From contig NZ_FTNF01000005.1 in NCBI RefSeq assembly GCF_900156065.1, positions 124,001 through 188,000 of the forward strand: 64,000 nucleotides of DNA. The letters are read 5' to 3'. The DNA comes from Micromonospora avicenniae (lineage in GTDB: Bacteria > Actinomycetota > Actinomycetes > Mycobacteriales > Micromonosporaceae). The position numbers were made by a program, and so were the translations under genes. The notes below the pieces were generated by a model. The model had not been told where the DNA came from. It worked only from the letters and a program-made list of their open reading frames with translations, and did not search any database. Below, piece after piece: positions 17,573 through 25,509 of the stretch. Within the stretch, counting starts at the first letter, position 1, and every line of letters starts with the position of its first letter.

Positions 17573-20056
17573 ATGGCACGCCGCAAGGAAACCAAGGTCG
17601 ACCTCTCCGCGTTCGACCAGGCCGGCGCACGGGTCTTCGACAACCCGCTGGTCACCGAGGTGTCGGACTCCTACCTGGAGTACGCCTTCTCGGTCATCCA
17701 CTCCCGCGCCCTGCCGGACGCGCGCGACGGCCTGAAGCCGGTGCACCGGCGCATCCTCTGGTCGATGTACGAGCAGGGGCACCGCCCGGACCGCGGGCAC
17801 GTGAAGTCCGCACGCATCGTCGGCGACGTGATGGGTAAGTACCATCCGCACGGCGACGCGGCCATCTACGACGCCATGGTGCGGCTGGCGCAGGACTTCT
17901 CGCTCAACGCCCCGCTCATCGACGGGCACGGCAACTTCGGCAGCCCCGACGACGGCCCGGCGGCCGCCCGCTACACCGAGGCGCGGATGTCCCGTGAGGC
18001 GATGCTGCTCGTCGGCGAGCTCGGCGAGGACACGGTCGACGTCGAGCCGAACTACGACGGCTCGCTGACTCAGCCGACGGTGCTGCCGGCCGCCTTCCCC
18101 AACCTCCTGGTCAACGGTGCGTCCGGGATCGCGGTGGGCATGGCCACCAACATGATCCCGCACAACCTCGCCGAGGTCGTCCAGGCCGCGCGCTGGCTGA
18201 TCAACCACCCGGATGCCTCGCTGGACAAGCTGATGGAGTTCGTCCCGGGCCCCGACCTGCCCACCGGTGGCATGCTGCTCGGCCTCGACGAGGTGCGCCG
18301 GGCGTACGAGACCGGTCGCGGCGTGGTCCGCATGCGTGCCAAGGTCGAGATCGGCCCGCTGGAGGGCAGCCGCGGGCGGCAGGCGATCACCGTGGTGGAG
18401 CTGCCGTACGGCGTCGGCGCGGAGAAGGTCATCGCGGCGATCACCAACGAGGTCACCAAGACCAAGCGGCTGAGCGGCATCGCCGACGTGAAGGACCTCA
18501 CCGACCGGGAGAGCGGCACCCGGCTGGTCGTCGAGTGCAAGGTCGGGGTCAATCCGCAGGCGCTCCTGGCCGACCTCTACCGCCTCACCCCGCTGGAGCA
18601 GTCCTTCGGCGTCAACAACCTGGTGCTGGTCGACGGGCAGCCGCAGACCCTGGGGCTGAAGGCGCTGCTGGAGGTCTTCCTGGCCCACCGCTACGAGGTG
18701 GTGACCCGACGCAGCTCGTACCGCCGGCGTAAGCGCGAGGAGCGGCTGCACCTGGTCGACGGCCTGCTGATCGCCCTGCTCGACATCGACAAGGTGGTGA
18801 AGCTGATCCGGGGCAGCGAGGACGCCCAGGCGGCCAAGGACGCCCTGATGCAGAAGTTCAAGCTCTCCGAGATCCAGGCCACCTACATCCTGGACACTCC
18901 GCTGCGCCGGCTCACCAAGTACGACCGGCTGGAACTGGAGGCGGAGCAGGAGAAGCTCCGCGGGGAGATCGCCGAGCTGTCGAAGATCCTCGACGATCCG
19001 AAGGTGCTCCGGAAGCTCGTCTCGGACGAGTTGGCCGCGGTGGTGAAGCAGTTCGCCTCGCCGCGTCGCACCACCCTGATCGACGGGGACCTCAAGGAGG
19101 TGCTGGCTGCCTCGGCACCGGCCGGTCCGCTCGAGGTGGCCGACGACCCGTGCCAGGTCATCCTCTCCGCGACCGGGCTGGTGGCCCGGACGGCGGCCGA
19201 GTCGGAGGAGACCGCCGAGGTGCGTCGCCGGCACGGCCGGGTCAAGCACGACGTGGTACGCGCCAGCGTGCCCTCCACCGCCCGCGGCCGGGTGTTGCTG
19301 GTGACCAGTGCCGGGCGCGCCTTCAAGATCGACGTACTGCCGTTGCCGGTGCTGCCGGAGCAGGCCGGGACGTTGTCGCTGCGCGGTGGGATGTCCGCCG
19401 CCGAGCTGGTGCCCCTGGAGCCGGGGGAGACAGTGGTGGGGCTGGCGCCGCTCGGCGCCGCCGCGGAGGGCTCCCCGGGGCTGGCGCTCGGCACCCGGCA
19501 GGGCGTGGTCAAGGTCTGCGCGCCGGAGTGGCCGGTACGCGCCGACGAGTTCGAGGTGATCGGCCTCCGCGAGGGCGACGAGGTGGTCGGGGCGACCTGG
19601 CTCACCGACGGCGCCGAGGCGCTGACCTTCCTCACCTCGGAGGCGTCGCTGCTGCGCTTCCCGGCGACGCTGGTCCGCCCGCAGGGCATCCGGGGTGGTG
19701 GCATGGCCGGCATCAACCTTCCCGGCACGGCCCAGGTGGTCTTCTTCGGCGCGGTCCGCACCGACGACCCGACGCACGGGGAGCCGATGGTGGTCACCTC
19801 GACGGGCGCCACGGTCAAGGTGACGCCCTTCGCGGCGTACCCGGCCAAGGGCCGGGCGACGGGCGGCGTCCGCGCGCACCGCTTCCTCAAGGGTGAGACC
19901 GATGTGGTGGTCGGTTGGGTCGGGCCGCGCCCGGTCGGCTCGACCGCGAACGGCGAGCCGGTCGAGCTGCCCGCCGCCGACCCGCGCCGGGACGGCTCCG
20001 GCTTCGCCGTGATGCTCGGCCCGACCGTCGTCGGCCACCAGATCGAACGCGACTGA
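17573..20056 (+). CDS. parC: DNA topoisomerase IV subunit A (ParC)
   Basis: 827 residues, ATG with GAGGGGAAAACTG upstream. The winged-helix and tower region contains RALPDARDGLKPVHRRILW, the quinolone-region segment GKYHPHGDAAIYD and the active-site block AARYTEARMS with catalytic Tyr134. The coiled-coil gate ends near residue 490 and the C-terminal beta-pinwheel follows. The GyrA box that lets gyrase wrap DNA (QRRGGKG) is degenerate here (SLRGGMS near residue 606), supporting ParC. It nicks both strands and passes duplex DNA to decatenate daughter chromosomes. Transcribed with parE and closed by a very strong terminator. Confidence 0.93.
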   Translation: MARRKETKVDLSAFDQAGARVFDNPLVTEVSDSYLEYAFSVIHSRALPDARDGLKPVHRRILWSMYEQGHRPDRGHVKSARIVGDVMGKYHPHGDAAIYDAMVRLAQDFSLNAPLIDGHGNFGSPDDGPAAARYTEARMSREAMLLVGELGEDTVDVEPNYDGSLTQPTVLPAAFPNLLVNGASGIAVGMATNMIPHNLAEVVQAARWLINHPDASLDKLMEFVPGPDLPTGGMLLGLDEVRRAYETGRGVVRMRAKVEIGPLEGSRGRQAITVVELPYGVGAEKVIAAITNEVTKTKRLSGIADVKDLTDRESGTRLVVECKVGVNPQALLADLYRLTPLEQSFGVNNLVLVDGQPQTLGLKALLEVFLAHRYEVVTRRSSYRRRKREERLHLVDGLLIALLDIDKVVKLIRGSEDAQAAKDALMQKFKLSEIQATYILDTPLRRLTKYDRLELEAEQEKLRGEIAELSKILDDPKVLRKLVSDELAAVVKQFASPRRTTLIDGDLKEVLAASAPAGPLEVADDPCQVILSATGLVARTAAESEETAEVRRRHGRVKHDVVRASVPSTARGRVLLVTSAGRAFKIDVLPLPVLPEQAGTLSLRGGMSAAELVPLEPGETVVGLAPLGAAAEGSPGLALGTRQGVVKVCAPEWPVRADEFEVIGLREGDEVVGATWLTDGAEALTFLTSEASLLRFPATLVRPQGIRGGGMAGINLPGTAQVVFFGAVRTDDPTHGEPMVVTSTGATVKVTPFAAYPAKGRATGGVRAHRFLKGETDVVVGWVGPRPVGSTANGEPVELPAADPRRDGSGFAVMLGPTVVGHQIERD

Positions 20057-20068
20057 CCGACGTTCCAC

Positions 20069-20101
20069 GGCGCCCCCGGACCGCACAGGTCCGGGGGCGC
20101 C
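20069..20101 (+). terminator. parC terminator
   Basis: A perfect 14-base-pair GC-rich stem (20069-20082 with 20088-20101) with loop GCACA, 12 bases after the parC stop codon. Confidence 0.88.
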
Positions 20102-20135
20102 TGCCTTCCCGGGTCCCCTGCCCCACCCGCCCCCG

Positions 20136-20195
20136 GTTGATCATGAAGTTATCGCCCCCGCGCCGGCGTGGCTGGGTAACAACTTCATGATCAAC
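20136..20195. repeat. 15-base perfect inverted repeat with 30-base spacer
   Basis: The left arm GTTGATCATGAAGTT (20136-20150) is exactly complementary to AACTTCATGATCAAC (20181-20195). The arms are AT-rich islands in GC-rich DNA and contain TGATCA. The element lies between the parC terminator and the convergent permease gene. It may be a repeat family member, protein site or structural element. Confidence 0.85.
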
Positions 20196-20245
20196 GCTCG
20201 GGAGGCGGGCAGGCCGGGAGGCCAGGTGCCGGGGGAGGGGGTGGG

Positions 20246-21595
20246 TCAGAGTTCGGGTTCGGGGGACGGGCGGGACTGGTCGGCGGCGGTCCCGCGGAGG
20301 CGGGTGATCAGGCGCATGCCGTGGTAGATCACCAGGGCGGCGCCGGTGCCGAGGGCGATGCCGTTGAAGGAGAGGTCCCCGGCGGTGATGGTGTAGTTCG
20401 CCGCACCGATGATCACTGCGACGGCCGCGGTCATCAGGTTCACCGGATCGTGGAAGTTCACCCGGTTCTCGATCCAGATCCGGGCGCCGAGGATGGCGAT
20501 CAGCCCGTACAGCGCGGTGGTGGCGCCGCCGAGCACCCCGGCCGGCACGGTGAGGATCAGCGCGCCGAACTTCGGGCTCAGTCCGAGCAGGACCGCGGTC
20601 AGCCCGGCCACCCAGTACGCGGCGGTGGAGTAGACCCGCGTCGCCGCCATCACGCCGATGTTCTCCGCGTACGTGGTGGTGCCGGAGCCGCCGCCAGAGC
20701 CGGCCAGGACGGTGGCGAGGCCGTCACCCAGGAAGGCCCGGCCCATGTCCCGGTCCAGGTTGCGGCCGGTCATCGCGGCGACGGCCTTGACGTGCCCGGC
20801 GTTCTCCGCGATCAGCACGAGGATCACCGGGATGACCAGCACCACGGCCCGCAGGCTGAAGCTGGGCGCGTGGAAGTCGGGCAGGCCGACCCAGGCGGCC
20901 TCCCGCAGCCCGGTGACCGCGGTCGGGTCGAGTTCACCGAGCGCGGCGGCGAGCAGCCAGCCGACCAGCACACCGAGCAGGATGGAGAGCCGGGCCAGGA
21001 AGCCGCGGAAGAGCACGGTGGCGAGCAGGATGGCGGCGAGGGTCACCACCGCGACGAGCGGTTGGGCCTTCACGCCGGTGCCGGCGCCACCGCCGTCCCA
21101 GGCCACCGGGGCCAGGTTGAGCCCGATCAGCGCGACGATCGCGCCGGTGACCACCGGCGGCATCAGCGCGTCGATCCAGCGGGACCCCGCGAGCTGCACG
21201 ACGAGGCCGACCAGCGCGAGCGCCACCCCGGCGACGATGATTCCGCCGAGGGCGGGGCCGAGGTCCCCGCCGGCCTTCGCCGCCAGCACCGGCGCGATGA
21301 AGGCGAACGACGAGCCGAGGTACGACGGCAGCCGGTTACCGGTGATCAGCAGGAACAGCAGGGTGCCCAGCCCGGAGAAGAAGAGCGTGGTGGCTGGGGG
21401 GAAACCGGTGATCAGCGGAACCGTGAAGGTCGCGCCGAACATCGCCACCACGTGCTGGACACCGATGCCCAACGTCCGGGGCCAGGAGAGCCGTTCATCG
21501 GGGTGGACCACGTCGCCGGGGCGTACGGAGCGCCCGTCGCCGTGCAGGGACCAGGCGGACCAGCGCGAACGCGGCTCGGTGAGGGGTCGGGTCAT
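20246..21595 (-). CDS. Uracil/xanthine permease (NCS2/UraA family)
   Basis: 449 residues from an ATG at 21595 (AAGGG about 9 bases upstream). About 14 membrane segments. Family features are the start PRTLGIGVQHVVAMFGATFTVP (the QH motif), SSFAFIAPVLA, the substrate-site helix block VLVLIAENAGHVKAVAAMTG (Glu of the site), and GGGSGTTTYAENIGVMAATRV. The final helices resemble uracil rather than purine transporters, but the exact base cannot be fixed. Imports nucleobase with protons across the cytoplasmic membrane. Appears monocistronic, convergent with parC. Confidence 0.94.
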   Translation of the reverse strand: MTRPLTEPRSRWSAWSLHGDGRSVRPGDVVHPDERLSWPRTLGIGVQHVVAMFGATFTVPLITGFPPATTLFFSGLGTLLFLLITGNRLPSYLGSSFAFIAPVLAAKAGGDLGPALGGIIVAGVALALVGLVVQLAGSRWIDALMPPVVTGAIVALIGLNLAPVAWDGGGAGTGVKAQPLVAVVTLAAILLATVLFRGFLARLSILLGVLVGWLLAAALGELDPTAVTGLREAAWVGLPDFHAPSFSLRAVVLVIPVILVLIAENAGHVKAVAAMTGRNLDRDMGRAFLGDGLATVLAGSGGGSGTTTYAENIGVMAATRVYSTAAYWVAGLTAVLLGLSPKFGALILTVPAGVLGGATTALYGLIAILGARIWIENRVNFHDPVNLMTAAVAVIIGAANYTITAGDLSFNGIALGTGAALVIYHGMRLITRLRGTAADQSRPSPEPEL

Positions 21596-21712
21596 CGGCA
21601 CACACCCTTCGTTCGTCATCGTGACGGGGGCGTGAACGACCCTGGACGTTTCTAGCAGAGGCCGCGCGCCGGCGGTGACGGGCGTGCCGCCGGTGCGGCC
21701 CCGACCGGAGGC

Positions 21713-21751
21713 CCGGTGGCCGGACGAGCGCCTGCCCCGTCCGGCCACCGG
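21713..21751 (-). terminator. Terminator hairpin after the GT2 gene
   Basis: A 14-base-pair perfect stem (21713-21726 with 21738-21751) and an 11-base loop, just beyond the stop of the GT2 gene that ends at 21791 on the minus strand. Confidence 0.75.
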
Positions 21752-21790
21752 TGACGCCTCCCCGGGCCGCGGGAAGCGAGATTGAAGAGG

Positions 21791-23017
21791 TCAGCCGGCG
21801 GCGAGCACCATCTCCTGCTCCGGCCGGTCCTTCTGCCGCACGATCGTGGGTACCGGCTGCGTCGGCCGGAGGGTGAGTAGGCTGCCGACGAGTCCGGAGA
21901 AGAACACCACCACGCCGAGCGCGATAGCGGTGGCGGACGGAAGCACCACCCGCAGCGTGTCGTGCGGATCGAGGTCGCCGAAGCCGTCCAGGCCCCAGTA
22001 GGAGAGCGCGCCGATCGTGCCCGCGACACCCGCCGCGAGCAGCAGCAGACCGACGGTGACGCTGGCCTCCAGGCGTAGCAGGCGGATCCACCGGTCGGTC
22101 GCCCGCTGTGGGACCAGCCGCTCCTGCCGCCCGTAGATCGCGGCGAGACCGCCGAAGAGCACGAGCTGTACTCCGACGAGGACCATGAGGCACGCGTACA
22201 CCAGGGTGCTGACGTCGAGACGGACCGGTCCGAGGCTCAGCGGGCCGAAGCTGAGACCCGCCACGCCCAGCAGCCCGAGCAGGGCGAGCACCGTGCCCGG
22301 CCAGACCAGCGTCCGGCTCGGCGCGAACACCAGCAGGAAGCGCAGGTGTCGCCAGCCGTCGCGCCAGGTGCGCAGGTGCGGCGGACGGGACCGACCGTCG
22401 GGTGAGAGGGTGGTGGGCACCTCGACGATGTCGTAGCCCGCGAGCGCGGCCCGGACCACCAGTTCGGACGCGAACTCCATGCCCGGCATGCAGAGCCCGA
22501 GCGCGCGGATCCGCTCGGCGTTGAAGCCGCGCATGCCGCAGTGGAAGTCACCGACGTTGGCGAGCCCGAACAGCCGCCGACCGAGCCAGCTGAGCACGGG
22601 GTTGCCGAGGTACCTGTGCAGGGGCGGCATGGCACCGGGCGCGATGCCGCCGCGGAAGCGGTTGCCCATCACCACGTCGTGCCCGGCGCGCAGCGCCTCG
22701 ATGAACGGACCGAGGTCCGACAGGGCGTACGAGTCGTCGGCGTCCGCCATGATGATGTACCGGCCGCGCGCCTGCTCGATCCCGTTGAGCAGAGCGCCAC
22801 CGTAGCCGCGGATCGGCGCGTGGACGACCCGGGCCCCGGCGGCCTCGGCAATCGCCTGGGAGCCGTCGGTGGAGCCGTTGTCGGAGACCAGCACCTCCCC
22901 GGCGACTCCGCACTCGGCGAGGGAGCGTAGCGCCTTACGAACGCAGGTCTCCAGCGTCTCCGCCTCGTTCAGACACGGCAACAAGACCGTGACCTCGAAC
23001 TCCTGAACCGTCGTCAT
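21791..23017 (-). CDS. Family 2 glycosyltransferase with C-terminal membrane helices (polyprenyl-phosphate type)
   Basis: 408 residues, ATG with GGGGAAG upstream. The GT2 domain fills residues 8-235: VTVLLPCLNEAETLETCV, the metal-binding YIIMADADDSYALSD (D-x-D) and GDFHCGMRGFNAERI. Four membrane helices follow in the C-terminal 170 residues. This DPMS/GtrB-like layout usually transfers one sugar from a nucleotide donor to polyprenyl phosphate, supplying GT-C enzymes at the outer face. It overlaps the end of the upstream GT-C-like gene by 83 bases, so the two are likely expressed and used together. Confidence 0.92.
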   Translation of the reverse strand: MTTVQEFEVTVLLPCLNEAETLETCVRKALRSLAECGVAGEVLVSDNGSTDGSQAIAEAAGARVVHAPIRGYGGALLNGIEQARGRYIIMADADDSYALSDLGPFIEALRAGHDVVMGNRFRGGIAPGAMPPLHRYLGNPVLSWLGRRLFGLANVGDFHCGMRGFNAERIRALGLCMPGMEFASELVVRAALAGYDIVEVPTTLSPDGRSRPPHLRTWRDGWRHLRFLLVFAPSRTLVWPGTVLALLGLLGVAGLSFGPLSLGPVRLDVSTLVYACLMVLVGVQLVLFGGLAAIYGRQERLVPQRATDRWIRLLRLEASVTVGLLLLAAGVAGTIGALSYWGLDGFGDLDPHDTLRVVLPSATAIALGVVVFFSGLVGSLLTLRPTQPVPTIVRQKDRPEQEMVLAAG

Positions 23018-24470
23018 CTTCCCCGTTGCTTTCCGCCACGGTCGGGGCGAGCCACTCCGGCTCGCCAGCGGCCGCCGTGGCCTTGTCGTGCGTGATCGGT
23101 GCCGAGCGCAGCCGCAGCCAGCCCACCGCCGCGGCAGCCGGGAGGAAGGCCAGCGCGGGTAGGCCGTAGCGCAGGTCGAACATGGAGGTGGCGACGGAGA
23201 AGACCATGATGCCGACGCCGATGCCGACGTAGAGCAGGGCGATGATGGTCAGTCGCAGCCGGCCACGACGCGGCCACACCGCCCCGATCAGCGCCAGGAG
23301 GACCATCGCGGTCAGGGCCAGCGGCGGGGTGACCGCGTACCGGCCGTAGGCGTGCAGGAACCGGCTCGCCGCGTTCGGTTCCGCGATCCGCGACGGCGCA
23401 GGCTGCCACTGGTAGTCGGGGTCGGCGGTGCGGGGCACGCAGTCGGAGTTCGTCGCCCAGTTGGTCGGTGCGAGTTGCGGACGCCACCAGTTGGCCAGGC
23501 AGACCTCCATCGGGCCGAGCTGGGGCGACCAGAAGTAACGGCCGGTGTCCCGGGCCACGGCGGCGAGGTAGCGCCCCGGTTGCTGCTTGAGCACCTCGTG
23601 GGCGAACTCGTCGAGGTCCTCGGGGCGGTCCGCCTGATGGATCGGGCTGTCCTTGTTCCAGAGGAACCAGTCGGGCCGGTCGGGCCGCTGGTCGAGCGGC
23701 TGGGGTGCGCAGAGCCTGCGCAGCCCGGGGCGCAGCTCCATCCGGTCGCAGTCGGCCACGTGGGCGGTCCGCCCGTACAGGAACGCTCCGTCGCCGGTCC
23801 CGAGGGCGCCCGCGACGCTGCCCGTGCCCGCGAAGGCGAAGCCGAAGACCGCCACGATCCCGAGCAGGTACGCGCTCACCGACCGCCAGCCCCGCCAGGG
23901 CAGCAGCAGGAAGAGCAGGAGCGCGCCGAGGGCGACGACGCCGGTGGGACGGGTCGCCATGCCGAGCGCGACGGCGATTCCCGCTCCGATGCTGGCGAGG
24001 AGACCGGGCCGTTCCCGTCGGACCAGGAGCATCGCCGCGAGCGCCAGCGCGCTGGTGAAGAGGGTCTCGGTGAGCAGGTAGTGCTCCAGCGTGAGCTGGG
24101 TGGCGTCGAGCAGTATCGGCGCGGCGGCCAGCGTGGCCGGCCATGCTCCGACGCCGATCCGGCGCAGCAGGAGGTAGATGGCGACGCCCAGCGCGATCCC
24201 GGCGAGGTGCTGCAGGACGCTCACCGAGTAGAAGGTGCCGGTCCACTCGAACGCCTTGAGCAGCCACGGGAACGGCCACCGGGCCGGCATGGCCGGCCAC
24301 TGCTGGGAGAGCTTGATGTACTTCCCGGAGTCACCCTGGAACCAGAGCGCCGGGGGGTAGGCCACCAGCATCGTGACTCGCAGCGCGATGCCGGCCGCGA
24401 CCACGACCGTCATTCCGACGTGTCGACGGATCGTGCCTGCCAGACGGGCGAGCGGGCGTCCAACAGGCAC
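22935..24470 (-). CDS. Multi-pass GT-C-like (PMT/ArnT-type) membrane glycosyltransferase
   Basis: 511 residues from a GTG at 24470. About 11 membrane helices. The first outer loop carries the acidic LWFQGDSGKYIKLSQQWP, matching the D-x-D/D-x-E-type catalytic loop of GT-C enzymes. A large soluble loop sits at about residues 245-380 with several Cys and Trp (CLANWWRPQL). GT-C enzymes use polyprenyl-phosphate sugars on the extracellular side, and the overlapping GT2 gene could supply that donor. The C-terminal 45 residues, encoded in the overlap, are low complexity, so the natural end might differ. Acceptor unknown. Confidence 0.8.
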   Translation of the reverse strand: MPVGRPLARLAGTIRRHVGMTVVVAAGIALRVTMLVAYPPALWFQGDSGKYIKLSQQWPAMPARWPFPWLLKAFEWTGTFYSVSVLQHLAGIALGVAIYLLLRRIGVGAWPATLAAAPILLDATQLTLEHYLLTETLFTSALALAAMLLVRRERPGLLASIGAGIAVALGMATRPTGVVALGALLLFLLLPWRGWRSVSAYLLGIVAVFGFAFAGTGSVAGALGTGDGAFLYGRTAHVADCDRMELRPGLRRLCAPQPLDQRPDRPDWFLWNKDSPIHQADRPEDLDEFAHEVLKQQPGRYLAAVARDTGRYFWSPQLGPMEVCLANWWRPQLAPTNWATNSDCVPRTADPDYQWQPAPSRIAEPNAASRFLHAYGRYAVTPPLALTAMVLLALIGAVWPRRGRLRLTIIALLYVGIGVGIMVFSVATSMFDLRYGLPALAFLPAAAAVGWLRLRSAPITHDKATAAAGEPEWLAPTVAESNGEDDDGSGVRGHGLVAVSERGGDAGDLRS

Positions 24471-24708
24471 CGAGGCTCCAATGTGCTACGCGAAGATGAC
24501 GAGCGGTGAATCACGCCGATGATTTCGTCAATGTGCGAGATCACGGTGGCGGAGCCGTTAACACCTCGTTGCCTGGGAACGCACGATGTGTGTCGGCCAC
24601 CGGGCCGACGGACCCGGTGTGCGGTTCCAGCTCCCGGCGGCCGCGCCGGACGGCCCGACGGGTGGCGTCAGGTGCGGGAACGTGGGTGGTGGCCGGGAGG
24701 CCGGCGGG

Positions 24709-25344
24709 TCAGGCGACCCCGGCGGGCCGGAACTGCACGCTGACCCGGGGGCCGACCGGCCGGCTGGTCTTCGGCACCGCATGCTCCCAGGTGCGCTGGC
24801 AGGAGCCGCCCATCACCACCAGGTCGCCGTGCCCGAGCGGGAAGCGCAGGCCGGCGCCGCCACCGCGCGGACGCAGCAACAGCGAGCGCGGTGAGCCGAA
24901 GGAGACGATGGCCACCATCGTGTCCGAGTGTGCCGACCGGCCGTGCGTGTCGCCGTGCCAGGCGACGCTGTCGCGCCCGCTGCGGTAGAGGCACATGCCG
25001 GCGGTGACGAACGGCTCGCCGAGCTCCGCCGCGTAGTGACGGGTGAGCGCGGTGCGGGCCTCGGTCAGCAGGGCGTGCGGCAGCGGCCGGTCGGGGCCGT
25101 ACCAGCAGAGCAGGCGCGGCACGTCGACCTCGTTGTCGTACATCTTGCGGCGTTCGGCCCGCCACGGCACCTCGCTCAGCAGCGTGTCGAAGACCGCGTC
25201 CGAGCCGCTCACCCAGCCGGGAAGGTGGTCGACCCAGGCACCCCGGGAGAGCTCGTGCCGGCGCAGCCGACCGGCGAGCGGGCCGAGGGACGGCTCCGCG
25301 GCGGTGAGGTCCAGCATCGAGGGCTGGTAGGCGACCTCGGACAT
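24709..25344 (-). CDS. alkB: AlkB-like Fe(II)/2-oxoglutarate-dependent dioxygenase
   Basis: 211 residues from an ATG at 25344; a GTG three codons earlier is possible. The double-stranded beta-helix iron site is SVAWHGDTHG (His130, Asp132) and TWEHAVP (His188), with 2-oxoglutarate-binding Arg in PRVSVQFRP. The nucleotide-recognition block RRKMYDNEVDVPRLLCWYG resembles AlkB/ALKBH2-type enzymes that oxidatively remove alkyl lesions from DNA or RNA. No ada gene adjoins. It is divergent from a membrane-protein gene. Confidence 0.92.
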   Translation of the reverse strand: MSEVAYQPSMLDLTAAEPSLGPLAGRLRRHELSRGAWVDHLPGWVSGSDAVFDTLLSEVPWRAERRKMYDNEVDVPRLLCWYGPDRPLPHALLTEARTALTRHYAAELGEPFVTAGMCLYRSGRDSVAWHGDTHGRSAHSDTMVAIVSFGSPRSLLLRPRGGGAGLRFPLGHGDLVVMGGSCQRTWEHAVPKTSRPVGPRVSVQFRPAGVA

Positions 25345-25509
25345 GCAGTCCACCCTACCTGCTGGATTGGTACAGGTGTACGAGGGTGGCATCTCGTCGC
25401 CCGCCGGTCACCTGACGCACACGTGGATGTCGCCGTGCGTCGGCGGGACCTACCTACGGTGAGGCGGCTCCGCCCCGACCCGGCGGGCGACGCCAGGAGG
25501 AGGCGACCT

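Noticed and set aside
15403..17655. Long reverse open frame (750 codons) over parE
   Set aside because: It is the antisense shadow of a clear topoisomerase subunit; protein composition is His/Gly/Val/Asp-rich without domains, as expected from high third-position GC.
17414..20086. 890-codon reverse frame over parC
   Set aside because: Antisense shadow of parC; no domain and no ribosome-binding site.
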